Positions 1-7,495 of a DNA stretch of 64,000 bases are shown piece by piece. Origin of the DNA: an uncultured Victivallales bacterium. Lineage in GTDB: Bacteria; Verrucomicrobiota; Lentisphaeria; Victivallales; UBA1829. Positions within the stretch are counted from its first letter, which is position 1. Each line of letters opens with the position of its first letter. Where the stretch lies: assembly GCA_934661375.1 (NCBI GenBank), contig CAKUJH010000015.1:17306-81305 (forward strand), written 5' to 3'. The translations under genes and the position numbers were made by a program. Under the pieces are notes generated by a model that made no database searches, was not told where the DNA came from, and saw only the letters and a list, made by a program, of their open reading frames with translations.

Positions 1-1032
1 CAGGGAAAAATCACATTCCCCGTTACATCATTTCCGCTTTTCCTCCGGGGGAAACCCGGCACACTTGCGGACATGATCAAAGCGCTCGAAAACGCCTCTC
101 TCGTATCGGGAGACGGCATCACCCCGGTTCTGGTTTCATCCCGTCCGGTCTCTCCGGCGGAAATGAAGATCACGGTGGAAAATCTCGTTTCCCGTGATCT
201 TGCCGGCACCCTGAACGGACACGGTATCACGGTGAAAGGCAGTTCTTCCGGCTTCCTGTCTCTGCCCCTTCCCGTTCCGCTGAAGGATACGGAAATCACA
301 CATCAGCAGATCCCTGTTGAATTCAAAACCGGACAATCGCAGTTCAAGGCGGACAGTTCTTTCGATGGCTTCCGCTGCCGGAAGGTCAAAGACGGGCTCA
401 CGCTTTCCGAAATCGACTGGGCAAAGCTCCCCGCCGTCACTTTCACGAAGTACACCGGGAAGCAGAAAGAAACAGACGGTTCCTTCCGTATGGGGTGGAA
501 TACACAGGGGCTTTTCCTCGAAGTCAATATTAAAGACCGGAAGTTCGTGCATGAAGAATATCCCCACATGGCGGAACGCTGGAACAACGACTGCCTGCAG
601 GTTTACATCGACACATTCGCCGATGCACGCTCCAAGCAGAAACGGGGCTATGATGAAAACGATTATGAATACGGAATCTTCCCGAATCATGCGGGAACCT
701 CCGCCTGCGTATATCGCGCCCATCTTGTAGATCAGCAGCTCGGACTCGGAACCGCGGCGCCGCAGAAAAATACAGTCGCGGAAGATATTCCAGCGACATT
801 CACAAGAAATGCGGACGGGTACACTTACCGTGTATTCTTTCCTGCAAAATATCTGCTTCCGGCAAGAATGCAGAAAGGTTATGTCATGGGATTCGGGCTT
901 TTCGCGCCGAATGTCAACGACCCTGCCGCAAAAAAAGAAAAACGCATGACCTCGGCATTGACTCTTGACGAGGACAGCAAAGGCTGCTTCAACCGTCCCC
1001 ACAAATGGCCGCTCCTCCTGCTGTGGGAATAA
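1..1032 (+). CDS. C-terminal part of a CBM9-like sugar-binding exported protein (5' end outside window)
   Basis: The reading frame is open from base 1, so the gene starts upstream; the ATG at 73 is only the first internal Met. The first ~110 visible residues look like a beta-sandwich (Ig-like) domain. The remaining ~200 residues resemble the family 9 carbohydrate-binding/DOMON-like domain found at the C-terminus of many Lentisphaerae glycosidases: a 'SFRMGWNTQGLFLEVNIKD' strand pair, then 'ERWNNDCLQVYIDT' and a terminal 'KWPLLLLWE'. No catalytic domain is visible in this part. It presumably anchors an upstream catalytic region to a glycan. A bidirectional terminator separates it from convergent fucI. 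Which enzyme it belongs to cannot be told from the window. Confidence 0.65.
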   Translation, partial: QGKITFPVTSFPLFLRGKPGTLADMIKALENASLVSGDGITPVLVSSRPVSPAEMKITVENLVSRDLAGTLNGHGITVKGSSSGFLSLPLPVPLKDTEITHQQIPVEFKTGQSQFKADSSFDGFRCRKVKDGLTLSEIDWAKLPAVTFTKYTGKQKETDGSFRMGWNTQGLFLEVNIKDRKFVHEEYPHMAERWNNDCLQVYIDTFADARSKQKRGYDENDYEYGIFPNHAGTSACVYRAHLVDQQLGLGTAAPQKNTVAEDIPATFTRNADGYTYRVFFPAKYLLPARMQKGYVMGFGLFAPNVNDPAAKKEKRMTSALTLDEDSKGCFNRPHKWPLLLLWE

Positions 1033-1050
1033 AGTTCCGCCTACAATACA

Positions 1051-1097
1051 AAACGGAACTGAACCGGGGAAATGCCCGTGTCCAGTTCCGTTTCTGT
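1051..1097. terminator. Bidirectional terminator between CBM9-like gene and fucI
   Basis: An 11-bp perfect inverted repeat (AAACGGAACTG, 1051-1061, with CAGTTCCGTTT, 1083-1093) encloses a GC-rich loop. A/T-rich tails on both sides would serve the convergent genes. Confidence 0.7.
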
Positions 1098-1110
1098 TTT
1101 ACCGGAAAGA

Positions 1111-2865
1111 TTATTTGTAAAGCGGACCGAAGTTCGCGCAGGCGCGGTAATCTGCGCCTTCCAGATCCATTCCGAACGCATTCCAGGCGGACGGACGGAA
1201 AATTTTGCCTTCATCCACGTTGTGCATACAGACCGGAATCCGGAGCATGGATGCCAGCGTGATGAGGTCGGCTCCGATATGTCCGTAGTTGAACGCGCCG
1301 TGGTTTGCGCCCCAGTTTGCCATCACGGAATAGACATCCTTGAATGCGCCTTTGCCGGTGAGGTTCGGCACGAAATAAGTGGTCGGCCATCCGGCATCGG
1401 TGCGGCTGTCAATGATCTGATGCGCCTTGTCCGGCAGCTGATAGGTGTAACCTTCGGCGATCTGAAGGACCGGACCCAAACCGTAAATGCGGTTGACACG
1501 CGCCAGAGTAATGGGCATTCCGCCTTTGGTGTAGAAGTGGGAGGAATAGCCGCCGCCGCGGAAATAACCGAGGTTGGCGGGGACCCATTCCGTTGCATCC
1601 AGGCAGGCCTGCGCTTCGGCTTTGGTGATTTCCCAGAACGGTTTCATGGCGGGTTTGCCGCCTTTTTTCTGGCAGCCGGTGGCGTCAAGAGTCGTCGCGC
1701 CGGAATTGATCAGGTGCATGAATCCGGGAACGTCGATTTTGCAGCCGGTGGCTTTCTTGACCGCTTCGGGACTCCAGTAGGTCCGGACATCGGAGAAGCC
1801 GGAAGCGGAATTGGTCAGCAGATGCCCGAACAGCATGGCGACGCCGTTCAGTCCGTCGTTTTCCGTTGCCAGCAGATAGGGAGCGCGGATGCCGTTCCAG
1901 TCGAAGGACGAGTTCAGGATGGTTTCCATGAAATCGCCGTTCGGCATGTGATCCGTCCATTGCCGCTGTCCCTGGAATCCGGCGAGGATGGCATTGTGCC
2001 CCATGCCTTCTTCGATGAATCCGTTTTCGCGGAGATATTCATTACCGGCCATCAGGTCGCGGGCGATCATCGCCATCTTGACGGAATATTCAAATGTTTC
2101 TTTTGCACGCTGTTTGGAAAGGCCCTTTTTGCCGTTGTAGATGTCTTTGCCGATTTTGCAGTTCTTGTTTGCCCAGGCAATGGCTTTCTTGAATTCCGCG
2201 GGGTCGTAAATGTTTTCATTGACGCGGCGGATGATTTCGCACATATCCACGGATTCGCAGCGCATTCCGAGGTGTTTTTCATAGAAATCGGGATCGAGGA
2301 TGGAACCGGCGATTCCCATGGCGACGGAACCGATGGACAGGTAGGATTTTCCGCGCATCTGGGCAGCCGCGATGCCGGCACGGGCGAAACGCAGGATTTT
2401 TTCCGTTACATCCGCGGGAATTTTTTTCTCGTCGGCGTTCTGGACATCGCGTCCGTAAATGCCGAAAGCCGGCAGGCCTTTCTGGGAATGGGCCGCCAGC
2501 ACAGCCGCCAGATAAACAGCGCCGGGACGTTCCGTTCCGTTGAACCCCCAGACCGCCTTGATGGTGTGGGGATCCATGTCCATGGTTTCGGAACCATAAC
2601 ACCAGCAGGGGGTTACGGTCAGAGTAACCGCCACGTTCTCCAGTTTGAATTTGTCGGCACATGCGGCGGCTTCCGCCACACCGCCGATCGTGGTGTCGGC
2701 AATGACGCATTCAACGGGCTTGCCGTCAGTGTAACGCAGATTTTTGGAAATCAGTTCGGCGGCGGCTTTCGCCATTCCCATGGTCTGATCTTCCAGCGAC
2801 TCACGGATGCCTTTCCGGCGGCCGTCGATAGCGGGACGGATACCAATCTTCGGATACATGTTCAT
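1111..2865 (-). CDS. fucI: L-fucose isomerase
   Basis: Converts L-fucose to L-fuculose (also acts on D-arabinose in the family); a cytoplasmic, Mn-dependent hexamer. The 584-residue product matches the usual ~590. The catalytic block 'NGDFMETILNSSFDWNG' followed by 'LLATENDGLNGVAMLFGH' is recognisable, with the conserved Glu (GDxxE) and the metal-binding Asp of ATEND. Further conserved pieces are 'PAIDGRRKG' near the N-terminus and 'DVRTYWSPEAV'. The start at 2865 is set by a GGAGG ribosome site 5 nt upstream. It stands alone here, without fuculokinase or aldolase, convergent with a CBM9-like gene and divergent from the phage-head cluster. Its presence suggests use of host fucosylated glycans. 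Confidence 0.97.
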   Translation of the reverse strand: MNMYPKIGIRPAIDGRRKGIRESLEDQTMGMAKAAAELISKNLRYTDGKPVECVIADTTIGGVAEAAACADKFKLENVAVTLTVTPCWCYGSETMDMDPHTIKAVWGFNGTERPGAVYLAAVLAAHSQKGLPAFGIYGRDVQNADEKKIPADVTEKILRFARAGIAAAQMRGKSYLSIGSVAMGIAGSILDPDFYEKHLGMRCESVDMCEIIRRVNENIYDPAEFKKAIAWANKNCKIGKDIYNGKKGLSKQRAKETFEYSVKMAMIARDLMAGNEYLRENGFIEEGMGHNAILAGFQGQRQWTDHMPNGDFMETILNSSFDWNGIRAPYLLATENDGLNGVAMLFGHLLTNSASGFSDVRTYWSPEAVKKATGCKIDVPGFMHLINSGATTLDATGCQKKGGKPAMKPFWEITKAEAQACLDATEWVPANLGYFRGGGYSSHFYTKGGMPITLARVNRIYGLGPVLQIAEGYTYQLPDKAHQIIDSRTDAGWPTTYFVPNLTGKGAFKDVYSVMANWGANHGAFNYGHIGADLITLASMLRIPVCMHNVDEGKIFRPSAWNAFGMDLEGADYRACANFGPLYK

Positions 2866-2915
2866 ACCTCCAGTTTTAAGTGGTTGCTGTCTACTGAATC
2901 AAAATAACCCTTTAT

Positions 2916-2942
2916 ATGAAAAAAATCAACCTGTTTTTTCAT
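2916..2942. promoter_or_regulatory. Inverted repeat in the fucI upstream region
   Basis: ATGAAAAAA (2916-2924) and TTTTTTCAT (2934-2942) form a perfect 9-bp inverted repeat about 50 bp upstream of fucI, next to AT-rich sequence. On the minus strand a TTGATT lies about 16 bp before TTATTT, a possible promoter. It could be an operator. The rest of 2866-3006 shows nothing else that I can interpret. Confidence 0.25.
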
Positions 2943-3006
2943 GAATATTGGCTTTTTTTCTATGAAAAATAGTAAGAGCAACCATTTCTCCGGCGCAAAA
3001 GGCTGA

Positions 3007-3246
3007 ATCCGGAAGAAAAAATCAGGCATCCCGCCGGGGAGCAGCTTTTTATTTGACGCCACGCAGCAGCTTTTCAGGTATGAAATTCCATCCGGCATAC
3101 AGAAAAATGCACTTTCACAGCTCTTTCTGTTTGACGTTCCGTATACAGGTGTAAACGACGGAATGAACCGAAAGCTGCGGGAGCAGCTGAAAAAAGGAGG
3201 AAACAACATATGCGATTCAAAACACGGGCTTTGGCGAAAGCAATGA
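3007..3246 (+). pseudogene. Start-less coding remnant at the upstream edge of the phage-head cluster
   Basis: An 80-codon frame runs from just after a TGA at 3004-3006 to a TGA at 3244-3246, overlapping the portal gene start by 37 nt. Its codons look like those of neighbouring genes, and the end (about 'NDGMNRKLREQLKKGG') reads like a genuine helical C-terminus. There is no plausible start within it; the only upstream ATG in frame (2962) is cut off by the TGA. In Mu-type phages the gene before the portal is the large terminase, so this may be the tail of a deleted terminase. I cannot recognise the family, and a chance frame is possible. Confidence 0.35.
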
Positions 3247-4457
3247 TGAAGTTCCGGGCGCCGGACGGCTTGTCTTATGAAGAAAGAGTCCGCCGGAAAA
3301 TCCGCAGAGCCCCCGGAAATTCGTCCGGGGATTTCGATGAATTCACCTGCGCCTGGAATTCCATGTCCGGCCCGAAACTGACCGCCGGGCTGCTGCGGAG
3401 GCTGACAGAAAACGCAGATTCCGGAGCCGCGTCGGAACAGGCTCTGCTTTACCGCAGCATGCTGGAAAAAGAACCTGCCATTGCGGCACATCTGCAGACC
3501 CGCATTCTTTCCGTGCTGTCCTGCGACTGGTCGCTTCAGGGCGATGACCCCGCGAAAGTTCATGAACTGACCGGAATTCTGGAACAGGCGGGCATACACC
3601 GTCTGCTGCGGCATCTGCTGGATGCACTGGCATTCGGATACTCCGGAGCCGCCATCATCTGGGAGGAAGGCGGCAAAGGCATTCAGACTTTCCGGAAAAT
3701 CCATACGCCGAACTGGACATTTGACCGGGCAGGCAATCCCGCGCTGATTCCCTTGGACGGACAGCCCCGGCCACTGTCGGAGTATCATCCGAACCAGTTT
3801 GTCCTGCATACCCATAAACTGCAGTCCGGTCCCTGCCAGAGCGGCGGTCTGCTCCGTCCCCTGCTCTGGCTGTATTTCTTCAAACACTACGCCATGCGCG
3901 ACCGGGCGCGGTATCTGGAAAAATTCGGCATACCGTTTCTGATTGCCAAAATCCGGGAAGATGATTTTGAAAATGAATCCGTACGCGCTTCCATCCTTTC
4001 CTCTCTGACCAGAGTCGGCTCCGACGGCGCGGGAGTCATCACGGAAGGTTCCGAACTTCAGGTGCTTTCGCCGGCGGGAGGTTCCACCGATTATCAGAAC
4101 TGGATGAATTACATCGACAAGCTGTTTGCCCTGCTGATTCTGGGACAGACCGCCTCCAGTGCCGACGCCTCCGGTTTCAGCCGGGGTCAGATACAGGAAA
4201 ATGTCCGACGCGATATTCTGGAAGCCGACTGCCGCGCTCTGATGTCCACCGTTACCCGGCAGATTCTCAATCCGCTGGAACGCTTCCGTTTCGGCAGCGA
4301 AAACACCGTGCAGTTCAAGCTGGATTATTCCATGCCGGAAAATCTCACGGAAAAAGCGGACATTGTCAAAACTCTTGCCGGCAGCGGTTTCCGGATCAAC
4401 CCGCGCTGGGTGGAAAAAACTTTCAGCATTGAACTTGAAAAGGATCACGTAAAATGA
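3210..4457 (+). CDS. Mu-type phage portal protein (gp29-like, DUF935)
   Basis: The portal forms the dodecameric ring at the capsid vertex through which DNA passes. The 415-residue product carries the DUF935 hallmarks: 'RSMLEKEPAIAAHLQTRILSVLSCDW' near residue 80, 'LLRPLLWLYFFKHYAMRDRARYLEKFGIP' near 215-245, and a C-terminal 'GQTASSADASGFSRGQI' block. It is shorter than Mu gp29 (about 512) but the core is complete. A strong AAAGGAGG ribosome site lies 8 nt before the ATG. It overlaps the next gene by ATGA, so translation is coupled. No frameshift or stop is present, and base use resembles the host genes. The usual upstream terminase genes and the downstream gp30 gene are missing. Confidence 0.9.
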   Translation: MRFKTRALAKAMMKFRAPDGLSYEERVRRKIRRAPGNSSGDFDEFTCAWNSMSGPKLTAGLLRRLTENADSGAASEQALLYRSMLEKEPAIAAHLQTRILSVLSCDWSLQGDDPAKVHELTGILEQAGIHRLLRHLLDALAFGYSGAAIIWEEGGKGIQTFRKIHTPNWTFDRAGNPALIPLDGQPRPLSEYHPNQFVLHTHKLQSGPCQSGGLLRPLLWLYFFKHYAMRDRARYLEKFGIPFLIAKIREDDFENESVRASILSSLTRVGSDGAGVITEGSELQVLSPAGGSTDYQNWMNYIDKLFALLILGQTASSADASGFSRGQIQENVRRDILEADCRALMSTVTRQILNPLERFRFGSENTVQFKLDYSMPENLTEKADIVKTLAGSGFRINPRWVEKTFSIELEKDHVK

Positions 4458-5476
4458 AAAATTCACGCATTGCTTTTTTTGAAGGCGGCGCCCTCGCCGA
4501 ACCGCAGGTACGCACTCTCCCCGAACAGTTTCTGCTGCTCCGTTTCGGACGGAATGTCTATTCCAAGAACGGGGAAACCGGCGAATTTGAATTCACGGAA
4601 GCAGACGCAGACGCCGTTCTGCAGGATTTCGCCGCCCGCAGCCGTGATCTGGTGATTGATTTTGAACATCAGAGTCTGCACGGCGGCAAAGCTCCGGCAG
4701 CAGGCTGGATCGGCAGTCTGGAAAAAACCTCCGAAGGCATTCTGGCAAAAATCAGATACTGGACCCGCGAAGCACAGGAATTCCTGCTTCAGGGACAATA
4801 CCGGTATTTTTCGCCGACACTCTGCTTTTCCCGCAGCGGGAAACGGGTTACGGCGATACACTCGACGGCACTCACGAACCATCCGGCGATGCACGGGATT
4901 CCGGCTCTGGTAGCCGATGACCTGCCCGGTTCCGCCAGTGATGAAGCAAGTGAAGCTGCCGTTCCCGGAATCATCAATGAAATCTCCAGCAACTTGAAAG
5001 GAAAAAACATGAATCAGTTTCTGACCCGGCTGGGTCTGGAAGCCTTCTGCGACGCCGATGAAGAAGAACGCTGCAAGGCAATCGAACAACGGCTCTGCGC
5101 TCTGACCGACATGGAAAAGAGTCTTCAGGATTTTCTGAAGATCAATGGCTTGACGGATCTCGCCAATGCATCGGAAAAACTCCGTACTCTCCATTCCATG
5201 AACGCTGAAAAAGCAGTCTGTCAGGCTTTTGCCGACGGTAAACTCTCCGAAAACATGCGTCCCTGGGCTCTCCGGTTCGCGGAAAATGAACCCGCCGCTT
5301 TCGCCGACTGGTGCAAAGCCGCACCGCGGATCATTCCCGCCAATACCGGAATTCCCCAGACCGACGCCGCACCGTACAACCAGACTGCCGTTCCCGGCTC
5401 CGAAGAAGCACGCATTCTGCGTCTGCTCGGACTGTCTGAACAGAATCACAATAAGAATATGAAAGGAATCTGCTGA
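4454..5476 (+). CDS. Mu-type head maturation protease / scaffold (gpI, gp32-like)
   Basis: The head protease processes scaffold and capsid during assembly. The N-terminal ~155 residues match the Mu I protease family: 'VIDFEHQS' (about 76-83), 'APAAGWIGSLE', 'YRYFSPTL', and 'STALTNHPAMHGIPAL'. The C-terminal ~150 residues are acidic and helical, as expected of a scaffold. As in Mu, where gene Z is nested in I, an internal in-frame ATG at 5009 (Met186) has its own AAAGGA ribosome site. The start overlaps the portal stop (ATGA), and the stop overlaps the next start (TGATG). The frame is intact. The gp30-like gene usually found between portal and protease is absent. Confidence 0.88.
   Translation: MKNSRIAFFEGGALAEPQVRTLPEQFLLLRFGRNVYSKNGETGEFEFTEADADAVLQDFAARSRDLVIDFEHQSLHGGKAPAAGWIGSLEKTSEGILAKIRYWTREAQEFLLQGQYRYFSPTLCFSRSGKRVTAIHSTALTNHPAMHGIPALVADDLPGSASDEASEAAVPGIINEISSNLKGKNMNQFLTRLGLEAFCDADEEERCKAIEQRLCALTDMEKSLQDFLKINGLTDLANASEKLRTLHSMNAEKAVCQAFADGKLSENMRPWALRFAENEPAAFADWCKAAPRIIPANTGIPQTDAAPYNQTAVPGSEEARILRLLGLSEQNHNKNMKGIC
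5009..5476 (+). CDS. Probable internally initiated scaffold protein (Mu gene Z analogue)
   Basis: This is an in-frame internal start within the protease gene. AAAGGA ends 6 nt before the ATG at 5009, and the start falls exactly where the protease domain gives way to a helical, Glu/Lys-rich segment. In phage Mu the scaffold gpZ is made in this way from the 3' part of gene I. The product would be 155 residues. Expression from this start is inferred, not shown. Confidence 0.5.
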   Translation: MNQFLTRLGLEAFCDADEEERCKAIEQRLCALTDMEKSLQDFLKINGLTDLANASEKLRTLHSMNAEKAVCQAFADGKLSENMRPWALRFAENEPAAFADWCKAAPRIIPANTGIPQTDAAPYNQTAVPGSEEARILRLLGLSEQNHNKNMKGIC

Positions 5477-5895
5477 TGTCTGCTCTCACCTCCAACCGCA
5501 ACACTCCGGAAATTCTCTGTCACTCCCAGAAATTTCATCGTATCAAAAGCATCAAAGCCAATACCACGCTGTATACCGGCAGCATTGCTGCGGTTTCCAC
5601 CTCCACCGGGCTGGCGGAACCTGCAGCCGATGCCGCAGGACTGGCGGTCGTCGGCAGAGTCGAAGGATTCACTTCCGATGGCCGCGCGGTTATCAAAAGC
5701 GGAGTTTTCAAGTTCGACAACGGAACGTCCACCGAAGCGTTGGGGCTTGAATCCCTCAACAAGACCGTTTATGCGCTGGACGACCATACCGTGGGCAAAG
5801 TCGGCGGAACCAACAAAATCAAAGCAGGCATCCTGCGCGATATTGACAGCGACGGTCAGGTGATCGTCGAAATCGGAACTCTCAACCTCGGCTGA
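5476..5895 (+). CDS. Probable capsid decoration (cement) protein
   Basis: A 139-residue beta-rich protein lies between the head protease and the major capsid gene. The pattern 'ANTTLYTGSIAAVSTSTG...LAVVGRVEGF...VIKSGVFKFDN' resembles phage capsid cement/decoration proteins (DUF2190-like), which sit on the outside of HK97-fold shells. The start codon overlaps the preceding stop (TGATG), and the stop is 21 nt before the capsid gene, so it is in the same transcript. The family assignment rests on pattern and position only; a head-fibre or minor head protein is an alternative. Confidence 0.6.
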   Translation: MSALTSNRNTPEILCHSQKFHRIKSIKANTTLYTGSIAAVSTSTGLAEPAADAAGLAVVGRVEGFTSDGRAVIKSGVFKFDNGTSTEALGLESLNKTVYALDDHTVGKVGGTNKIKAGILRDIDSDGQVIVEIGTLNLG

Positions 5896-5916
5896 TGCCG
5901 GAAAGGATTTTTCACC

Positions 5917-6831
5917 ATGGATATTAATCGCAAGAATATGGATTTTCTGTTTCAGGGTTTCAACACCCAGTTTGCCGCGGCTCTGGAAAATGCACCGGAT
6001 TCCTGGCAGCGTTTCTGCGGCGTGATTCCGTCGGGAGCCGCTTCCAACATCTACCCGTTCCTCGAACAGTTCGGCGGAATGCGCGAATGGATCGGCGACC
6101 GTCAGATCAAAAACCTGGTCAGCCGGAAACTGGAAGTCGTCAACCGTGATTTCGAAGATACAGTGGCTGTTCCCCGCAATGACATCGAAGATGATCAGTA
6201 CGGAATCTATTCGCTGCTCATTTCGCAGATGGGACACAATGCCGGCACGCTCTGGCAGCAGCTGGCTGTCGAAGCCCTGCTTTCCGAAAACAACTGGATC
6301 GACAACAAGGCGTTCTTTGCGACAGACCGGAAATACGGCAGCAGCACGGTTTCCAACAAAACTTCATCTGCGCTTTCCGCCGACGCCTACGCGACCGCCA
6401 GAGCCGCCATGATGTCCTGTCGGGGACACAACGGCAAAACGCTCGGCATTATCCCGAACCTGCTGATCGTCGGCCCCAAAAACGAAGCGACCGCTTTTTC
6501 CATTCTGAAGGACCGGCTGATGCTCAAAACGCACAGTTCGGCTTCCGTTTCCGGAGTCGGCGCAACGGAAAATCCGTGGAACGGGTCGGCGGAACTGCTG
6601 GTTCTGCCGGAACTCTCCGGCGACAATGAGGACCTCTGGTTCCTCTGCGCCGCTTCGGGCGTGCTGAAACCCGTTTTCGTGCAGCAGCGCAAACTGCCGA
6701 CACTGGTCCGGCTGGACAATGACAGCGATGAAAATGTATTTTCGCGCAAAGAATACATTTACGGATCGGATGCCCGCGGCGAAGCGTTTCTTGCTTTCCC
6801 GCATCTGATTTACCGCGGCGGAAAAGTCTGA
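5917..6831 (+). CDS. Mu-type major capsid protein (gpT-like)
   Basis: Main shell subunit of Mu-like heads (HK97 fold). The length of 304 residues is essentially that of Mu gpT. Family features include 'FNTQFAAALENAPDSWQRFCGVIPS' at the N-terminus, 'REWIGDRQIKNLVSRKLEVVNRDFEDTVAVPRNDIEDDQYG' around residues 50-95, and 'RGEAFLAFPHLIYRGG' at the end. The coding sequence is intact, with no sign of decay, which is notable because the rest of a phage is absent. A terminator-like hairpin follows. Confidence 0.92.
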   Translation: MDINRKNMDFLFQGFNTQFAAALENAPDSWQRFCGVIPSGAASNIYPFLEQFGGMREWIGDRQIKNLVSRKLEVVNRDFEDTVAVPRNDIEDDQYGIYSLLISQMGHNAGTLWQQLAVEALLSENNWIDNKAFFATDRKYGSSTVSNKTSSALSADAYATARAAMMSCRGHNGKTLGIIPNLLIVGPKNEATAFSILKDRLMLKTHSSASVSGVGATENPWNGSAELLVLPELSGDNEDLWFLCAASGVLKPVFVQQRKLPTLVRLDNDSDENVFSRKEYIYGSDARGEAFLAFPHLIYRGGKV

Positions 6832-6852
6832 CCGTGATTCATTGAACCTGCG

Positions 6853-6890
6853 AAGGGGAAGACCGGCGCTGTCCTGTTTTCCCCTTTTTT
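6853..6890 (+). terminator. Hairpin with T-run after the capsid gene
   Basis: AAGGGGAA (6853-6860) pairs with TTCCCCTT (6879-6886), followed directly by a run of T. It may act as a partial terminator that raises capsid over adaptor transcript levels. Confidence 0.55.
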
Positions 6891-6909
6891 TTCTGAAAGG
6901 AATTATGCC

Positions 6910-7335
6910 ATGAGCAATTATCTTACTCTGGAAACCCTGACCCGCCGCATCACCGCCGCACGTTTGAACGCCTTGTGTCAAAGCGCCGGCAGCGAAACGG
7001 AAGTCCTGACTGCCGAAATCATCAGCCGCGCGGAAGCAGTGATTGACAGTTATGCCGGGAACCGTTATCAAACACCCCTGCCGCCCTGTGAACTTACAGA
7101 GGAATGGGCGTTGTGCATTGCCGAATATGAACTCTACAAACGGGGACCCGGCGGAACTGTTCCCGCAAAAATCAAGGAATCCTATACCAGTTGTCTGGAA
7201 CGTCTGGCGGAACTGGCGGCAGGCAAACTCCAGCTGCCGGGCTGCCGGCCTTCTCCCGCAAACCATTCCGGCTGTTCTGTTTTTGTGCCGGGACGGGAGA
7301 ACCTGTTCGACGCTGAAACGATGCGTTCCTATTGA
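6910..7335 (+). CDS. Mu gp36-like head completion/adaptor protein (DUF1320)
   Basis: A 141-residue protein with the gp36/DUF1320 arrangement: an N-terminal 'YLTLETLTRRI', then 'EVLTAEIISRAEAVIDSYAGNRYQTPL' around residues 35-60, and 'WALCIAEYELYKR'. These proteins complete the head-tail connector below the portal. It has an AAAGGA ribosome site 8 nt before the ATG. It is the last gene of the head cluster; beyond it a terminator and then glgP follow, so no tail genes are present. Confidence 0.8.
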   Translation: MSNYLTLETLTRRITAARLNALCQSAGSETEVLTAEIISRAEAVIDSYAGNRYQTPLPPCELTEEWALCIAEYELYKRGPGGTVPAKIKESYTSCLERLAELAAGKLQLPGCRPSPANHSGCSVFVPGRENLFDAETMRSY

Positions 7336-7354
7336 TTTTTCCGCCCGTTTTTTC

Positions 7355-7396
7355 TCCGCAGGGAAACTGAATTCCGGTTTTCCTGCGGATTTTTTT
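7355..7396 (+). terminator. Rho-independent terminator closing the phage-head cluster
   Basis: A 13-bp stem (7355-7367 with 7377-7389, core TCCGCAGG/CCTGCGGA) is followed by seven T. Confidence 0.75.
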
Positions 7397-7418
7397 GTCC
7401 CGCCGGAACGTAAAATCA

Positions 7419-7447
7419 TTGTAAAATACAGGATTCCGCTGTATATT
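7419..7447 (+). promoter_or_regulatory. Probable promoter of glgP
   Basis: TTGTAA (7419-7424) and TATATT (7442-7447) are separated by 17 bp in an AT-rich stretch just after the terminator and about 50 bp before the glgP start. Confidence 0.5.
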
Positions 7448-7495
7448 ACGCGATAATACAACAAAAGACAAACCATTACTCATCAGGAGAGTATC

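Noticed and set aside
1072..2907. Long plus-strand frame opposite fucI
   Set aside because: Shadow of fucI; no ribosome site and no protein-like composition. Similar long antisense frames opposite glgP, infB, hydA and glnS were rejected for the same reason; they arise from the GC-rich codon bias.
2862..4466. Minus-strand frame across the portal gene
   Set aside because: Antisense shadow of the DUF935 gene; the sense frame carries the recognisable family motifs.
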